Assembly: GCA_023150455.1 (NCBI GenBank)
Contig: JAKLKW010000011.1
Span: forward strand, 1 to 51,418
From: Alphaproteobacteria bacterium
GTDB lineage: Bacteria > Pseudomonadota > Alphaproteobacteria > JAEULC01
Direction: 5' to 3'
DNA length: 51,418 nucleotides
A program made the translations under genes and the position numbers. The notes beneath the pieces were generated by a model. That model was not told where the DNA came from. It saw nothing but the letters and a program-made list of their open reading frames with translations, and did no database searches. Positions within the stretch are counted from its first letter, which is position 1, and each line of letters starts with the position of its first letter. Positions 10,148 through 21,640 of the stretch are shown here, piece by piece.

Positions 10148-11479
10148 CTATTTTCCGATGCAGAACTCGCGGAAGATGACGTCCAGCAGCTCCTCCACAC
10201 CGACCCGACCCGTGACCCGCCCCAGCGCGCGCGCCGCCAAGCGTAGGTCCTCCGCAGCCAGCTCCAGCGCTTTCACCGCCCGGAACCGTCCTAGAGCGGC
10301 CGCGCACTCCTCCACCGCCGCCCGATGCCGCGCCCGCGTAAGGACCGGCGTGGTGCCCCCAGAGTCCGACAGCTCACGCACCCGGGCGCCAAGCCTTTCC
10401 CTGACCGCATCGAAGCCCTCGCCGGTCGCCAGCGACATTGTCAGCGCCCGCGCGCCGCCAATGTTCGGCTCCGGGATCGGGCGCAGATCCACCTTGTTGA
10501 CCGCGACGATCGTGGCGTCGTCGATCAACGCCTCAGTGCAAGGATCGATTTCCGGCCAGGTCGTGGCGTCCAGTATCAACAGCTTGACGTCAGCGCTGGC
10601 GGCACGGCGCTCTGCCCGCCGCACCCCTTCGGCTTCGATGACGTCACCCGTGGAACGCAGCCCCGCGGTATCGGCGACCCGCACCGGGAACCCGTCCATG
10701 TCCAAGTCGATGTCGATGACGTCCCGCGTGGTGCCGGCGATCGGCGACACGATGGCGGCATCGCGCTGCGCCAGCCGGTTCAGCAAGGTGGACTTTCCGG
10801 CATTGGGCGGGCCGATGATCGCCACGACCACCCCGTCGCGCAATCGTTCTCCCCTGTGGCTGTCCGCCAGATGCGAAAGCATTTCGTGCTCAACCGCGCT
10901 CACCGCCGTCCGCGCGTCTTCCAGAAGCCCTGACGGCAATTCCTCGTCGGCGAAATCGATGCTCGCCTCGACATGCGCCAGCACTCGGACAAGACGGGCG
11001 CGCCAGTCCTCATACAACCGACCTAGCGCGCCTTCCATCTGGCGCAGGGCTTGGCGCCGCTGGGCCGCCGTCTCCGCCGCCACCAGGTCGACGATGCCCT
11101 CGGCCTCGGTCAGATCCAGCTTTCCGCCCAGGAAGGCGCGTCGGGTGAACTCCCCCGCCTCCGCGGGACGGGCGCCTTCGATCGACGCCAGCGCCTCCAC
11201 CATACCCTCGAGCACGGCCGGGCCGGCATGAACATGGAATTCGACCATGTCCTCACCGGTATAGCTGTGCGGCGCCGGGAACCAGATCGCCAGGCCACGG
11301 TCGAGCATCTCGCCTGTCCCGGGATCACGGAAGCGCCGCAGCACGGCGCGCCGCGCCGCGGGCAGCGCGGCGCCGCTCAAGCGGCACAGCGCGGCGCCAG
11401 CCGCCGGCCCGGAGACGCGCAGAACAGCGACGCCGGCGCGACCGCGGCCGCTGGCCAGGGCATAGATCGTATCGGTCAT
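10148..11479 (-). CDS. mnmE: tRNA modification GTPase MnmE (TrmE)
   Basis: Works with MnmG on U34 of tRNA. The protein (443 aa) starts [19 protein letters not shown] and has an N-terminal tetrahydrofolate-binding domain. The inserted G domain carries G1 [10 protein letters not shown]2 around AGTTRDV, G3 DTAGLR and G4 NKVD. The C-terminus ends in FCIGK, the hallmark MnmE tail with the essential Cys. It is 107 bases upstream of mnmG on the same strand, with the parS site in between, and divergent from the YyaL-like gene. Confidence 0.97.
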   Translation of the reverse strand: MTDTIYALASGRGRAGVAVLRVSGPAAGAALCRLSGAALPAARRAVLRRFRDPGTGEMLDRGLAIWFPAPHSYTGEDMVEFHVHAGPAVLEGMVEALASIEGARPAEAGEFTRRAFLGGKLDLTEAEGIVDLVAAETAAQRRQALRQMEGALGRLYEDWRARLVRVLAHVEASIDFADEELPSGLLEDARTAVSAVEHEMLSHLADSHRGERLRDGVVVAIIGPPNAGKSTLLNRLAQRDAAIVSPIAGTTRDVIDIDLDMDGFPVRVADTAGLRSTGDVIEAEGVRRAERRAASADVKLLILDATTWPEIDPCTEALIDDATIVAVNKVDLRPIPEPNIGGARALTMSLATGEGFDAVRERLGARVRELSDSGGTTPVLTRARHRAAVEECAAALGRFRAVKALELAAEDLRLAARALGRVTGRVGVEELLDVIFREFCIGK

Positions 11480-11560
11480 CTTATAGTGACCACAGGATTT
11501 TCAGGGTTGAGCGGGCTCCGGCGCCCACCCAGTATACACGCCAGCCGCACCGGAGCTCCC

Positions 11561-13579
11561 ATGGCGAACAACCTGCTCGGCCAAGAGACCAGCCCATACC
11601 TGCTGCAGCATGCACATAACCCGGTGCACTGGCGCCCCTGGGGCGACGGCGCCCTGGCCGAAGCCCGGTCCGCCAACAAGCCCATCCTCCTGTCGATCGG
11701 CTATGCCGCCTGCCACTGGTGCCACGTCATGGCGCATGAAAGTTTCGAAGACGAAACAATCGCGGGCCTGATGAACGAGCTGTTCGTGAACGTCAAGGTC
11801 GACCGCGAGGAGCGCCCCGACCTCGACCAGATCTACCAGTCGGGCCTCGCGCTGCTGGGGGAGCAGGGCGGCTGGCCGCTCACGATGTTCCTGACGCCCA
11901 GCGGTGAACCCTTCTGGGGCGGCACCTATTTTCCGCCGACGGCCCGCTATGGCCGTCCGGGCTTCGCCGACGTGCTGCGCGGCATCGCCCAGGTCTACAT
12001 CCAGGACCCGGAGAAGGTGCACAAGAACGTCACCGCTCTGCGCGACGCGCTTGCCAAGCTGTCCCAGCCTTCGCCCGGCACCGGCGTCACCGTCGAACTC
12101 ATCGACCGCATCGCCGAGCGCCTGTGCCGCGAGGTCGACCTGTTCAACGGCGGCATCGGCAACGCCCCGAAATTCCCGCAGCCCAGCATCTTCGAGCTGC
12201 TCTGGCGCGCCTGGCTGCGCACGCGCCGGCAGCCCTACCGCCAGGCCGTGCTACTGACGTTGCGGGCGATGTGCCAGGGCGGCATCTACGACCATCTCGG
12301 CGGCGGTTTCGCGCGCTATTCCACGGACGAGCGCTGGCTGGCCCCGCACTTCGAGAAGATGCTCTACGACAACGCGCAGCTGGTCGATCTGTTGACCCTG
12401 GTCTGGCAGGAAACGCGCGAGCCGCTCTTCGCCGCCCGCATCAACGAAACGGTCGGCTGGGTGCTGCGCGACATGATCGCCCCGGGCGGCGGCTTCTCCT
12501 CGACCATCGACGCGGACAGCGAGGGCCAGGAGGGCAAGTACTACGTCTGGACCGAGGCGGAGATCGACGCGCTGCTCGGTGCCGACGCCCCGTTGTTCAA
12601 GACCTTCTACGACGTGACGCCAGGCGGCAACTGGGAAGCCCACACCATCCTCAACCGCCGCGGCCATGACGCCGAGCCGACCGCCGCCGAAGAGGTCGTG
12701 CTGTCACGCTGTCGCCACACCCTCCTTGCGGCGCGCGCGCGGCGCGTTCCGCCCGGCCTGGACGACAAGGTCCTGGCCGACTGGAACGGTCTCATGATCG
12801 CGGCGCTCGCCCGAGCGGCGCAGGCGTTCGAGCGACCCGATTGGCTGGAGGCCGCGCGCCGCGCGTTCGCGTTCGTCACGGGTGCCATGATCGAGAACGG
12901 CCGCCTCCGGCATGCCTACCGCCAGGGGCGCCTGGCCCATCCCGCCACGCTGGACGACCATGCCAACATGGCGCGCGCCGCCCTGGCGCTGTACGAAGCC
13001 ACCAGCGAACGCCGGTTCCTCGAGCGCGCCCGCGGCTGGGTGGCCGACCTCGACGCGCACTACTGGGACGAGGCGGCAGGCGGCTACTACTTCACCGCCG
13101 ACGATACCGCCGACCTGATCGCACGCACCAAGACAGTGACCGACAACGCCGTGCCCGCGGGCAACGGCACCATCCTCGGCGTCCTGGCGCGGCTGTATTT
13201 CCTCACCGGCGCGGACGACTATCGCTCGCGCGCCGAGGCGCTCGTGACGCTGTTCTCGGGCGAGCTGGCGCGCAGCTTCTTTCCCCTCTCCACCTTCCTC
13301 AACAACGCTGAGCTGCTCCGGGCCGCCGTGCAGATCGTCATCGTCGGCGACCGCGGCGATGGCGCCACGCGCGCCCTGCTCGGCAGTGTCCATGCGGTCT
13401 GCCTGCCGACCGCGGTCACCGCCGTTCTTCCGCCCGATCAATCCTTGCCACCGTCCCATCCCGCTTCGGGTAAGGGTCTCAGCGACGGCAAGCCTGCGGC
13501 CTATGTCTGCCGCGGCCCGGTTTGTTCGCTGCCGCTGACCGACCCGGCCGCGCTGCGCCATGCGTTGACCGTGTCATGA
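11561..13579 (+). CDS. YyaL/SSP411-like protein: thioredoxin-like domain plus six-hairpin domain (DUF255)
   Basis: The 672-aa protein starts [20 protein letters not shown], the near-invariant beginning of this family. The N-terminal thioredoxin-like domain contains C51-H-W-C54 in [16 protein letters not shown], then [15 protein letters not shown]. The remaining roughly 500 residues form an alpha/alpha barrel similar to N-acylglucosamine 2-epimerases ([35 protein letters not shown]). The physiological role of the family is not settled; the human relative is SPATA20. I chose ATG 11561, since longer in-frame extensions lie over mnmE. Its stop overlaps the ogt start (ATGA), so the two genes are translationally coupled. 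Confidence 0.93.
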   Translation: MANNLLGQETSPYLLQHAHNPVHWRPWGDGALAEARSANKPILLSIGYAACHWCHVMAHESFEDETIAGLMNELFVNVKVDREERPDLDQIYQSGLALLGEQGGWPLTMFLTPSGEPFWGGTYFPPTARYGRPGFADVLRGIAQVYIQDPEKVHKNVTALRDALAKLSQPSPGTGVTVELIDRIAERLCREVDLFNGGIGNAPKFPQPSIFELLWRAWLRTRRQPYRQAVLLTLRAMCQGGIYDHLGGGFARYSTDERWLAPHFEKMLYDNAQLVDLLTLVWQETREPLFAARINETVGWVLRDMIAPGGGFSSTIDADSEGQEGKYYVWTEAEIDALLGADAPLFKTFYDVTPGGNWEAHTILNRRGHDAEPTAAEEVVLSRCRHTLLAARARRVPPGLDDKVLADWNGLMIAALARAAQAFERPDWLEAARRAFAFVTGAMIENGRLRHAYRQGRLAHPATLDDHANMARAALALYEATSERRFLERARGWVADLDAHYWDEAAGGYYFTADDTADLIARTKTVTDNAVPAGNGTILGVLARLYFLTGADDYRSRAEALVTLFSGELARSFFPLSTFLNNAELLRAAVQIVIVGDRGDGATRALLGSVHAVCLPTAVTAVLPPDQSLPPSHPASGKGLSDGKPAAYVCRGPVCSLPLTDPAALRHALTVS

Positions 13580-14073
13580 CCACCCGGCGCACGGTCGCGT
13601 CACCGCTCGGTCCGCTGCAGTTGACCGCGCGCGACGGCGCTCTTGTCGGCCTGCGTTTCGGACCGGATGGACCCGATGCGGGCGCCGACGATCCCGTGCT
13701 GCTCGACGTCGAGCGCCAGCTCGGCGAGTACTTCGCAGGCCGGCGCCGCGACTTCGATCTGTCCCTGAGCCTTGCCGGCGGCAATTTCGAGCTGGCGGTG
13801 TGGGAAGTCATGCGCCGCATTCCCTTCGGCCGTACGCGCACCTACGGCGAGCTGGCCGACGAGATCGGCGGCATCGCGCGCGCCGTCGGCATCGCCTGCG
13901 GCGCCAACCCGATCGCGATCATCGTGCCCTGCCATCGTGTCGTCGGCGCGGACGGCCGGCTCACGGGCTACTCCGGCGGCCTGGGCGTCGAGACCAAGGC
14001 CTGGCTGCTGCGTCATGAGCTCGCCGTGCCGCTCGGCGATCAACTGTCGTTGTTCGCACCGCCGGCGCCGTGA
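13576..14073 (+). CDS. ogt: methylated-DNA--[protein]-cysteine S-methyltransferase
   Basis: Suicide repair protein that transfers the methyl group of O6-methylguanine to its own cysteine. The catalytic motif PCHRV has the acceptor Cys at residue 119 of 165 ([20 protein letters not shown]). The preceding DNA-binding region is intact ([34 protein letters not shown]). No Ada-type N-terminal zinc domain is present, so it is an Ogt-type single-function enzyme. The ATG overlaps the stop of the preceding gene by four bases; a start at 13522 would overlap that gene by 58 bases and add non-family residues. Confidence 0.94.
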   Translation: MTTRRTVASPLGPLQLTARDGALVGLRFGPDGPDAGADDPVLLDVERQLGEYFAGRRRDFDLSLSLAGGNFELAVWEVMRRIPFGRTRTYGELADEIGGIARAVGIACGANPIAIIVPCHRVVGADGRLTGYSGGLGVETKAWLLRHELAVPLGDQLSLFAPPAP

Positions 14074-14143
14074 CAGGCCCCGCGCCGCGCGCTAAGGTCT
14101 GCCGCACTTCCGCTCAAGCGAATCCGTCCATCTGGGGGAACGC

Positions 14144-14839
14144 ATGCCAGACGTCAAGATTGCCGCACGCGACGACGGCAGCTTTTCCGCCTATTTGGCC
14201 AAGCCGCGCTCGGGCAAGGGCCCCGGCGTTCTCGTGATCCAGGAAATCTTCGGCGTCAACGCGGTGATGCGCGAGATCACCGACGACATGGCCAAGCAGG
14301 GCTACGTCGCGGTCTGTCCCGACCTGTTCTGGCGCCAGCAACCCGGCATCCAGATCACCGACAAGACCGAGGCCGAATGGCAGCTCGCCTTCAAGCTGTT
14401 CAACGGCTTCGACGTCGACAAGGGCATCGAGGACCTCAAAGCCACGCTCGACCACCTCCGCAAGACCGAGGGCTGCACCGGCAAGGCGGCCACCATGGGG
14501 TTCTGCCTGGGTGGCAAGCTCGCCTATCTGATGGCCACGCGATCGTCGGCCGACTGCAACGTCAGCTTCTACGGCGTCGGCATCGAGGGCCTGCTCGGCG
14601 AGGCCACCAAGATCACCAAGCCGCTGCTGATGCATATCGCCGCCCAGGACAAGTTCGTGCCCCCCGAGGCGCAGCAGAAGATCAAGGACGGGCTTGCCGG
14701 CAACAAGCACGTCATGATGCACACCTATCCCGGCGTCGACCACGCCTTCGCCCGGGTCGGCGGCGAGCACTGGAACGCACCGGCGGCAAATCTCGCCAAT
14801 CAACGCACGGCCGAGTTCTTCCGCAAGAACCTCGGCTGA
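14144..14839 (+). CDS. dienelactone hydrolase family protein
   Basis: Alpha/beta hydrolase of 231 aa. The nucleophile is a cysteine in GFCLGGKLAY near residue 125, replacing the usual serine as in dienelactone hydrolases. The catalytic histidine is in GVDHAFARVG, and an acidic residue is available in HIAAQDKFVPPEA. The N-terminal oxyanion segment VLVIQEIFGVNAVMREI fits as well. A GGGGGAACGC stretch just upstream of ATG 14144 is a good ribosome-binding site. Many homologues are not linked to chloroaromatic degradation, and nothing here suggests such a pathway, so the substrate is unknown. It lies between ogt and a quinone oxidoreductase. Confidence 0.9.
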   Translation: MPDVKIAARDDGSFSAYLAKPRSGKGPGVLVIQEIFGVNAVMREITDDMAKQGYVAVCPDLFWRQQPGIQITDKTEAEWQLAFKLFNGFDVDKGIEDLKATLDHLRKTEGCTGKAATMGFCLGGKLAYLMATRSSADCNVSFYGVGIEGLLGEATKITKPLLMHIAAQDKFVPPEAQQKIKDGLAGNKHVMMHTYPGVDHAFARVGGEHWNAPAANLANQRTAEFFRKNLG

Positions 14840-14864
14840 TCTAGTCCAAGGGGGAGCAATTCAA

Positions 14865-15839
14865 ATGATGGGCAAGGCGATCCGCATCCACGAAACCGGC
14901 AGCCCCGACGTCATGCGCTGGGAAGACGTCGATCTGCCGGATCCCGGCCCCGGCCAGGTGCTGGTTCGCAACACCGCGGTCGGGCTCAACTACATCGACA
15001 CGTATCACCGCTCCGGCCTCTACCCGATGCCTCTGCCGCTGACCCTCGGCATGGAAGGCGCCGGCGTGGTCGAGGCGGTCGGCCCGAAAGTGCGCGAGTT
15101 CAAGAAGGGCGACCGCGTCGCCTATGCCGCCCCGATCGGCTCCTATGCCGAGCGCTGCCTGCGCCCGGCCGACCGCCTGGTCAAGGTCCCCGCCGGCGTG
15201 GACGACAAGCTCGCCGCCGCCATCATGCTGAAGGGCATGACCAGCTGGTATCTCTGCCGCCGCACCTACAAGGTGAAGAAGGGCGACACGGTGGTCGTGC
15301 ATGCCGCCGCCGGCGGCGTCGGGCAGATCCTGGCGCAGTGGTGCAAGGCGCTCGGCGCCACCGTGATCGGCACGGTCGGCAGCGACGAGAAGGTGCCGAT
15401 CGCCAAGAAATGCGGCTGCAAGCACGTGGTCGTGCTGGGCAGGGAGAAGCTGCCCGATCGCGTCAAGGAGATCACCAAGGGCAAGGGCGTGCCGGTGGTC
15501 TATGACGGCATCGGCAAGGACACGTGGAACGATTCGCTCGACTGCCTGGCGCCGCTCGGCCTCATGGTCAGCTACGGCAACGCGTCCGGCCCGGTGCCCC
15601 CGGTCAACCTCGGCATCCTCGGGCCCAAGGGCTCGCTCTACGTCACGCGTCCGACGCTCATGACCTATACGGCCAAGCGCGAGGATCTCGTGAAGGCAGC
15701 CAAGGACCTGTTCGCGGTGATCAAGAGCGGCAAGGTCAAGATCTCGATCAACCAGACCTACGCGCTGTCACAGGCGGCGCAAGCCCATCGCGATCTTGAG
15801 AGCCGCAGGACCACCGGCTCGACGGTTCTGCTGCCATAA
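14865..15839 (+). CDS. quinone oxidoreductase, zinc-independent MDR family (Qor-like)
   Basis: NADPH-dependent quinone reductase of the medium-chain dehydrogenase/reductase family, 324 aa. It shows YIDTYHRSGLYPMPLPLTLG, the quinone-oxidoreductase substrate-side signature; GMEGAGVVEAVG; and the cofactor fold VVVHAAAGGVGQILAQWCKALGATVIGTV. The zinc-binding cysteine cluster of alcohol dehydrogenases is absent. A GGGGGAGC ribosome-binding site precedes ATG 14865 by about 10 bases; an alternative start is the next codon, also ATG. It follows the dienelactone hydrolase gene by 25 bases, so co-transcription is likely, and converges on the cupin gene. Confidence 0.92.
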   Translation: MMGKAIRIHETGSPDVMRWEDVDLPDPGPGQVLVRNTAVGLNYIDTYHRSGLYPMPLPLTLGMEGAGVVEAVGPKVREFKKGDRVAYAAPIGSYAERCLRPADRLVKVPAGVDDKLAAAIMLKGMTSWYLCRRTYKVKKGDTVVVHAAAGGVGQILAQWCKALGATVIGTVGSDEKVPIAKKCGCKHVVVLGREKLPDRVKEITKGKGVPVVYDGIGKDTWNDSLDCLAPLGLMVSYGNASGPVPPVNLGILGPKGSLYVTRPTLMTYTAKREDLVKAAKDLFAVIKSGKVKISINQTYALSQAAQAHRDLESRRTTGSTVLLP

Positions 15840-15846
15840 ATTCACA

Positions 15847-15875
15847 GGGACGGGCCGCGCCGATCGCGCGGTCCC
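15847..15875. terminator. GC-rich hairpin between converging genes
   Basis: GGGAC (15847-15851) pairs with GTCCC (15871-15875) around an inner CCGCGC/GCGCGG stem (15855-15860 and 15866-15871); these are partly alternative pairings. It lies in the 43-bp gap where the quinone oxidoreductase and cupin genes converge, so it could act as a two-way terminator. No long U-run is present. Confidence 0.42.
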
Positions 15876-15882
15876 CTCGCTC

Positions 15883-16212
15883 TCAGTCCACGATGAACAG
15901 CTTCGCACCGACCGCCGTCGACGATCGGTGCGCCTCGGCGTTGTCGGCGACCTGGTAGCTGCTGCCGGGCTTGAGCTCGACTACGCGCCCGTCCTTGAGC
16001 TCGGTGCGCAAGCTCCCCTCGAGCACCAGCAGGATGTGGCCCTTGCTGCACCAGTGGTCGGCCACGTAGCCCGGCGAGTACTCGACCATCCTGACCCGGA
16101 TGTCGCCGAAATGGCGCGTGCGCCAGCGCGCCTCGCCCCGCTCGCCCGGATGCACCGTGACCGGCACGTCCTCCCAGTCGGTCGTGCCGAACGGGATGCC
16201 GTCCATGCGCAT
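15883..16212 (-). CDS. DHCW-motif cupin-fold protein
   Basis: Single-domain cupin of 109 aa. The family signature [15 protein letters not shown] is present, with [19 protein letters not shown] at the N-terminus and [20 protein letters not shown] near the end, both highly conserved in this small family. The histidines in DHWCSKGH and AEAH could hold a metal. Function is unknown. It starts 16 bases after the rho stop on the same strand, so it is probably read as the tail of the rho transcript. Confidence 0.9.
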   Translation of the reverse strand: MRMDGIPFGTTDWEDVPVTVHPGERGEARWRTRHFGDIRVRMVEYSPGYVADHWCSKGHILLVLEGSLRTELKDGRVVELKPGSSYQVADNAEAHRSSTAVGAKLFIVD

Positions 16213-16228
16213 CGCAGCGACCGGCCGG

Positions 16229-17632
<1,404 letters not shown>

Positions 17633-17828
17633 GGCGGAATCGACGCTTTGATAGGGGGAGGGAGCGAGCCTTGCCGGTGCCTAGAAACGGCCGCTCCACC
17701 CCTTGAGGTGGGCGACGGCGCGGCTTGGTCGGGAGAGAAGCTAACCGGCGGAACCGCCGTGTGCGTTAACAATCGCCGATCCGGTTGGTTCCGTCAAGGC
17801 TATTCGGCCCATGCGCATTTCCGCGCCG

Positions 17829-18269
17829 TCAAAACGGCTTGACCACCGCCAGGATGACGATCGCCACCAGCAGCACGGTCGGGATCTCGTTGGCGATACG
17901 GTAGAAATTCGGGGGCCGCCGGTTACGGTCGTCGGCGAAATCCTTGCGCCAGCGCGCGAAGAACCCGTGCAGCGCGCTCATGGCGATGACCAGGGCCAGC
18001 TTCACGTGCAGCCAATGCTGCGTCCAATCCTGCACGACCAGCATCAGCCCACCAAACACGAATGCCGCCATCATGGCCGGATTGATGATCGCGCGCAGCA
18101 ACCGGCGCTCCATCACCTTGAGCGTCTCCGACAGTTCGGACCCGGGCACCGCGCTGGCGTGATAGACGAACAGCCGCGGAAGGTAGAGCATGCCGGCCAT
18201 CCACGCCATCACCGAGATGATGTGCAGGGCCCTGATCCACGCGTACCACTCCGTGATCCAGGCGCTCAT
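17829..18269 (-). CDS. hemJ: protoporphyrinogen oxidase HemJ
   Basis: Small membrane protein (146 aa) that oxidises protoporphyrinogen IX in the heme pathway of bacteria lacking HemG/HemY. Hydrophobic helices are visible at WIRALHIISVMAWMAGMLYL, AMMAAFVFGGLMLVV, LALVIAMSALHGF and IPTVLLVAIVILAVVKPF. The essential histidine lies in ALHIISVMAWMAG, and the LPRLFVYH segment is a family signature. The start ATG (18269) overlaps the hemH stop by four bases, giving the order hemE-hemH-hemJ with all junctions overlapping. A longer start at 18314 would extend into hemH and lacks family residues. Confidence 0.94.
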   Translation of the reverse strand: MSAWITEWYAWIRALHIISVMAWMAGMLYLPRLFVYHASAVPGSELSETLKVMERRLLRAIINPAMMAAFVFGGLMLVVQDWTQHWLHVKLALVIAMSALHGFFARWRKDFADDRNRRPPNFYRIANEIPTVLLVAIVILAVVKPF

Positions 18270-19336
18270 GCGTTCGTCGCGCCCATCGCGCAGCGCCCGA
18301 AGGCGGCAGGGCAAAGGCGCAACCCGCTATCCGATGCGGTGACGGCAGGCTGCTGCAGGGCGTTGCGAACCATGGATGCCAACCCCTCGACGAACGCAGG
18401 CTGCGTGCCGACCGCGGGAACACGGATGTAGGCGGGCGCGCCGGCAGCTTCCGCCAGATGTCGATAGTCGATGTCGAGTTCGACCAGCGTCTCCGAGTGC
18501 TCGGACACGAAGGCGATGGGAAAAACGACGACCGCCCGCTTGTCTGCCGCGGCGCGTTCGATCTCGGCGCCGGTGTAGGGCCCGAGCCACTCCAGGGGCC
18601 CGACGCGGCTCTGGTAGCACACGACGTGCTCCAGCCCATGCCAGCGGGGATCGCGCTGCCGCAACGCCTGCATTATCGCCCCGGCGCTCTGCACGACATG
18701 AATCTCGTACGGATCGCCGCGCGCCACGGTTCTCTTCGGCAGTCCGTGCGCCGACAGCAGGAGCCGCGGCTGGCCTCGGGCGATCGCTTCCTCGAGCCCG
18801 CGCTCGATCAGCGCGGCCGCCGCGGCGACAAAACCCGCCTGGGTCGGATAGCAGCACAGGATGCGAGTGGTTACCGACAGCCCGGCCTTCTGCGCTGCGG
18901 CGCTCCAGCGCCGCAGCGAAGACCCCGAGGTCGTGCCCGAGAACTGCGGGTATAGGGGCAGCAGCACGACTTCATCCGGCCGGAACGCCACGACGTCACG
19001 GACGGTCGCCTCGGTCAACGGATGCCAATAGCGCATCGCGATGAACACCTTCACCTCCCCGACCTCCGCTAGCGCCGTCTGCAGTGCGGTCGCCTGCGCC
19101 TCGGTGTTTGCCAGCAGCGGCGACGCACCGCCGATCCTCGCGTAATTCTCGCGGGCGAAGGGCGCGCGCCGGCGCGAGATCAGCCGTGCCAGTATCCACC
19201 GCAATGGACCGGGCACTTCCATGATCGCCGGGTCGCTGAACAGATTGAACAGGAAGGGCTGTACGGCCTCCGGCGAATCGGGGCCGCCCAGGTTCATCAG
19301 CACGACGGCAACGCGCCGCGACATGACCTCGCTCAT
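18266..19336 (-). CDS. hemH: ferrochelatase
   Basis: Inserts iron into protoporphyrin IX, the last step of heme synthesis. The N-terminal [20 protein letters not shown] is the family start. The active-site His is in [13 protein letters not shown], and the glutamate-containing segment [21 protein letters not shown] is intact. [12 protein letters not shown] is also conserved. I take ATG 19336 ([11 protein letters not shown], 356 aa) because it overlaps the hemE stop as ATGA; the ATG at 19324 is an alternative. It sits between hemE and hemJ. Confidence 0.96.
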   Translation of the reverse strand: MSEVMSRRVAVVLMNLGGPDSPEAVQPFLFNLFSDPAIMEVPGPLRWILARLISRRRAPFARENYARIGGASPLLANTEAQATALQTALAEVGEVKVFIAMRYWHPLTEATVRDVVAFRPDEVVLLPLYPQFSGTTSGSSLRRWSAAAQKAGLSVTTRILCCYPTQAGFVAAAAALIERGLEEAIARGQPRLLLSAHGLPKRTVARGDPYEIHVVQSAGAIMQALRQRDPRWHGLEHVVCYQSRVGPLEWLGPYTGAEIERAAADKRAVVVFPIAFVSEHSETLVELDIDYRHLAEAAGAPAYIRVPAVGTQPAFVEGLASMVRNALQQPAVTASDSGLRLCPAAFGRCAMGATNA

Positions 19337-20382
19337 CGCCCGCGCAGCACTCGCAGCAGCTCGTGCACATGCTCGGGCGGCGTTTCCGGAACGATGCCGT
19401 GCCCGAGATTGAAGACGAACGGCCCGTCGCGCAGCGCGTCGGCGATCGTCGCGATCCCGCGCCGCATCGCATCGCCGCCCACGACCACGAGCTGGGGATC
19501 CAGATTGCCCTGCACGGCCACGCGCTGCTGCAGCGCCCCGGCCAAGCTCATCGGCACTGTCGTGTCCAGGCTCACGGCATCCACGCTCGTCTCGCGCACA
19601 TAGTCCGCATACAGCATCCCGGCACCGCGCGGAAACCCGATCACCGGCACGCCTGGATAGCGGCGCTTCACGCGCTCTACGATGGCGCGCGTCGGGTCGA
19701 TCACCCAGCGGCGAAATGCCGCTTCCGGTAGGACTCCGGCCCAGCTGTCGAACAGCTGCACGACCTCCGCGCCCGCCGCGATCTGGGCGCCGAGATACCG
19801 GGTCGTCGCTTCGACCAGGATGTCGATCAGCCGGCCGAATCCATCGGGATCGGCGTAGGCGAAGCGCTTCACGGCCGCGAAATCGTGACCGCCACCGCCT
19901 TCGACCATGTAGGTGGCGACGGTCCACGGTGCGCCGGCGAAGCCGATCAGCGTCGTCTCGCGCGGCAAGGCACGCGTGAGCCGACGCACCGTCTCGAACA
20001 CCGGCTCGAGCCGCGGCAGAACGGAGGTCGGGTCCAACCGCGCAACCGATTCGGGCCCGCGCATCGGCTCGAGCTTCGGCCCTTCGCCTTCGACGAACCA
20101 GACGCGCTGCCCCAGCGCATGCGCAACGACGAGGATGTCCGAGAACAGGATCGCCGCATCGAACCCGTAGCGCCGGATCGGCTGCAGGGTCACCTCGACA
20201 GCGAGATCTGGCGAGAAGCACAGATCAAGGAATGATCGTGCCTGGGCACGGACCTGCCGGTACTCCGGCAGGTAGCGTCCGGCCTGGCGCATCAGCCATA
20301 CCGGAGGCACGGCTTGCGCCCTGCCGTGCAGCGCCCGGAGCAGAGGCTTGATCGTTTCGTCCGGTCTGGATTGCGCGGTCAC
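19333..20382 (-). CDS. hemE: uroporphyrinogen decarboxylase
   Basis: Decarboxylates uroporphyrinogen III to coproporphyrinogen III. The signature [18 protein letters not shown] is near the N-terminus, followed by [20 protein letters not shown] with the catalytic-loop aspartate in [28 protein letters not shown] and the C-terminal [16 protein letters not shown] are intact. Length is 349 aa. It is the first gene of hemE-hemH-hemJ and borders the candidate origin, the same hemE-origin arrangement known from Caulobacter. Confidence 0.97.
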   Translation of the reverse strand: MTAQSRPDETIKPLLRALHGRAQAVPPVWLMRQAGRYLPEYRQVRAQARSFLDLCFSPDLAVEVTLQPIRRYGFDAAILFSDILVVAHALGQRVWFVEGEGPKLEPMRGPESVARLDPTSVLPRLEPVFETVRRLTRALPRETTLIGFAGAPWTVATYMVEGGGGHDFAAVKRFAYADPDGFGRLIDILVEATTRYLGAQIAAGAEVVQLFDSWAGVLPEAAFRRWVIDPTRAIVERVKRRYPGVPVIGFPRGAGMLYADYVRETSVDAVSLDTTVPMSLAGALQQRVAVQGNLDPQLVVVGGDAMRRGIATIADALRDGPFVFNLGHGIVPETPPEHVHELLRVLRGR

Positions 20383-20444
20383 CGGGTCTCCGCCCGCAAG
20401 TACCGGACCGGGAAAGAGGGGTTTGTCCCGGTCAGCGTCTTCGG

Positions 20445-20471
20445 TCTTCTAATATCTTATTTATCAGAAGA
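20445..20471. repeat. AT-rich block flanked by a short inverted repeat in the candidate origin
   Basis: TCTTCT (20445-20450) and AGAAGA (20466-20471) enclose AATATCTTATTTATC, the most AT-rich 15 bases in the neighbourhood. It could be a DNA-unwinding element, or the promoter region of hemE read on the minus strand. Confidence 0.4.
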
Positions 20472-20569
20472 GATGTTGTAGGAGTCTGATGGGCCTGTGG
20501 GTTCCGGGAATACGCGGTTATGCCCCCGCTTGTCATCGCGATGCACCGTTGCGGAGTAGTGACGCGCAC

Positions 20570-20578
20570 TGTGGAGAA
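20570..20578. promoter_or_regulatory. DnaA-box-like 9-mer
   Basis: TGTGGAGAA matches 8 of 9 positions of TGTGGATAA, the reverse complement of the E. coli consensus DnaA box. Confidence 0.4.
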
Positions 20579-20638
20579 TGTCTGGTACAGATGCGATTTC
20601 CAATTTGTTTTCAATGTCTAAGGCAGGGAGAGGCGTTT

Positions 20639-20647
20639 TGTGGATAG
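20639..20647. promoter_or_regulatory. DnaA-box-like 9-mer
   Basis: TGTGGATAG matches the reverse-complement DnaA consensus at 8 of 9 positions. The next site follows 18 bases later in the same orientation. Confidence 0.5.
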
Positions 20648-20656
20648 CGCCTGTTA

Positions 20657-20665
20657 CGTGGATAG
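20657..20665. promoter_or_regulatory. DnaA-box-like 9-mer
   Basis: CGTGGATAG matches 7 of 9 positions. It shares the core GTGGATAG with the site at 20639, making a direct repeat with an 18-bp period. Confidence 0.4.
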
Positions 20666-20770
20666 CACAAACCATGCTCCGCGGGTGGGCGGTTCGACCG
20701 GCGCGGGATGGGTGCGCCCGAGGGTGCCGGCTTGCGGAGGAAACGCGGGCGCACCTCGGGTCAACGGTAC

Positions 20771-20779
20771 TGCTATGAT
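20771..20779 (+). promoter_or_regulatory. possible extended -10 element for ppsR
   Basis: TGCTATGAT fits an extended -10 (TGn plus TATGAT) 39 bases before the ppsR ATG. No good -35 is evident upstream, which an extended -10 may tolerate. Confidence 0.35.
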
Positions 20780-20818
20780 GACGTTCCACAGGCTTCTACC
20801 GATTCGGTCCGCCATTTC

Positions 20819-21640
20819 ATGAAGGCGTTTCATCTGCATCTCGTCTCGGACGCGACGGGCGAGACGCTGCACAGCGTCGCCCGCGCATGCCTCGTGCAGT
20901 TCGAAGGGGTCGAGCCGGTCGAGCATGTCTGGTCGATGATCCGGACGCCCGGGCAGATGGAAAAGGTCGTCGCCGCGATCGAGGCGCATCCCGGCGTGGT
21001 GCTCTACACGCTGGTCAACGCGAGCTTCCGCCAAAGCCTCAACGACATTTGCCGGCGGCTGCAGCTGCCGTGCATCTCGGTGCTCGACCCTGTGTTTATC
21101 GCGCTGGGCAGCTATCTGGGCCTGCAGGTGCGCGGCCAGCCCGGCCGGCAGCACGTGATGGACGCAGAGTACTTCAGCCGCATCGATGCGATGCACTTCG
21201 CGATCGCTCATGACGACGGGCAGATGCTCGAGACGATCCATCAGGCAGATGTCATCCTGGTGGGTGTCTCGCGCACGTCGAAGACCCCGACCTGCCAATA
21301 TCTCGCGAACCGGGGCGTCAAGGCCGCCAACGTGCCTCTCGTCCCTGGCGCCAATCCGCCGCCGGAGCTGTTGGCTCTCAAGAACGGACCGATCGTCGTG
21401 GGGCTTACCAAGGATCCCGGCCGCCTGGTGCAGGTCCGCCGCAATCGCGTGCGCATGCTGAGCCAGGACGAGGAGACCGACTATACCGATCTCGAGCTGG
21501 TGAAAGAGGAAGTGGCATCGGCGCGCCGGCTGTTTGCCCGCCAGGGTTGGCCGGTGATCGATGTGACGCGCCGGTCGATCGAGGAGACGGCGGCCTCGAT
21601 CATGGGCTTGATCCAGCAGAATCACGAACGCAAGGAATGA
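20819..21640 (+). CDS. ppsR: PEP synthase / pyruvate phosphate dikinase regulatory protein (DUF299 family)
   Basis: Bifunctional ADP-dependent kinase/phosphorylase that switches PEP synthase or pyruvate phosphate dikinase off and on. The N-terminus [20 protein letters not shown] is the family hallmark. The P-loop is [18 protein letters not shown] near residue 150, and [18 protein letters not shown] is also conserved. ATG 20819 gives 273 aa; a start at 20708 would add residues from the intergenic region that lack similarity. First gene of ppsR-maf-aroE-coaE-dnaQ. Its target enzyme (ppsA or ppdK) is not in the window. Confidence 0.94.
   Translation: MKAFHLHLVSDATGETLHSVARACLVQFEGVEPVEHVWSMIRTPGQMEKVVAAIEAHPGVVLYTLVNASFRQSLNDICRRLQLPCISVLDPVFIALGSYLGLQVRGQPGRQHVMDAEYFSRIDAMHFAIAHDDGQMLETIHQADVILVGVSRTSKTPTCQYLANRGVKAANVPLVPGANPPPELLALKNGPIVVGLTKDPGRLVQVRRNRVRMLSQDEETDYTDLELVKEEVASARRLFARQGWPVIDVTRRSIEETAASIMGLIQQNHERKE

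Larger units (their letters stand above)
20383..20818. other. oriC: candidate chromosomal replication origin (hemE-ppsR intergenic region)
   Basis: A 436-bp gene-free stretch at the point where transcription switches from minus (hemE) to plus (ppsR). Two 60-base lines counted by hand here are 43% and 50% GC, against roughly 67% in a flanking gene. It contains DnaA-box-like 9-mers at 20570, 20639 and 20657; an AT-rich block at 20450-20465 flanked by the inverted repeat TCTTCT/AGAAGA; and GANTC sites at 20482-20486 and 20801-20805. In Caulobacter and relatives the origin lies between hemE and the ppsR-family gene, with parS and parAB a few to about 15 kb away, as here. No experimental proof can be read from sequence. 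Confidence 0.75.

Noticed and set aside
20383..20818. A tRNA, small protein or sRNA gene in the hemE-ppsR gap
   Set aside because: Short open frames (about 60-110 codons) are present but lack family resemblance or good ribosome-binding sites; no tRNA cloverleaf was seen.
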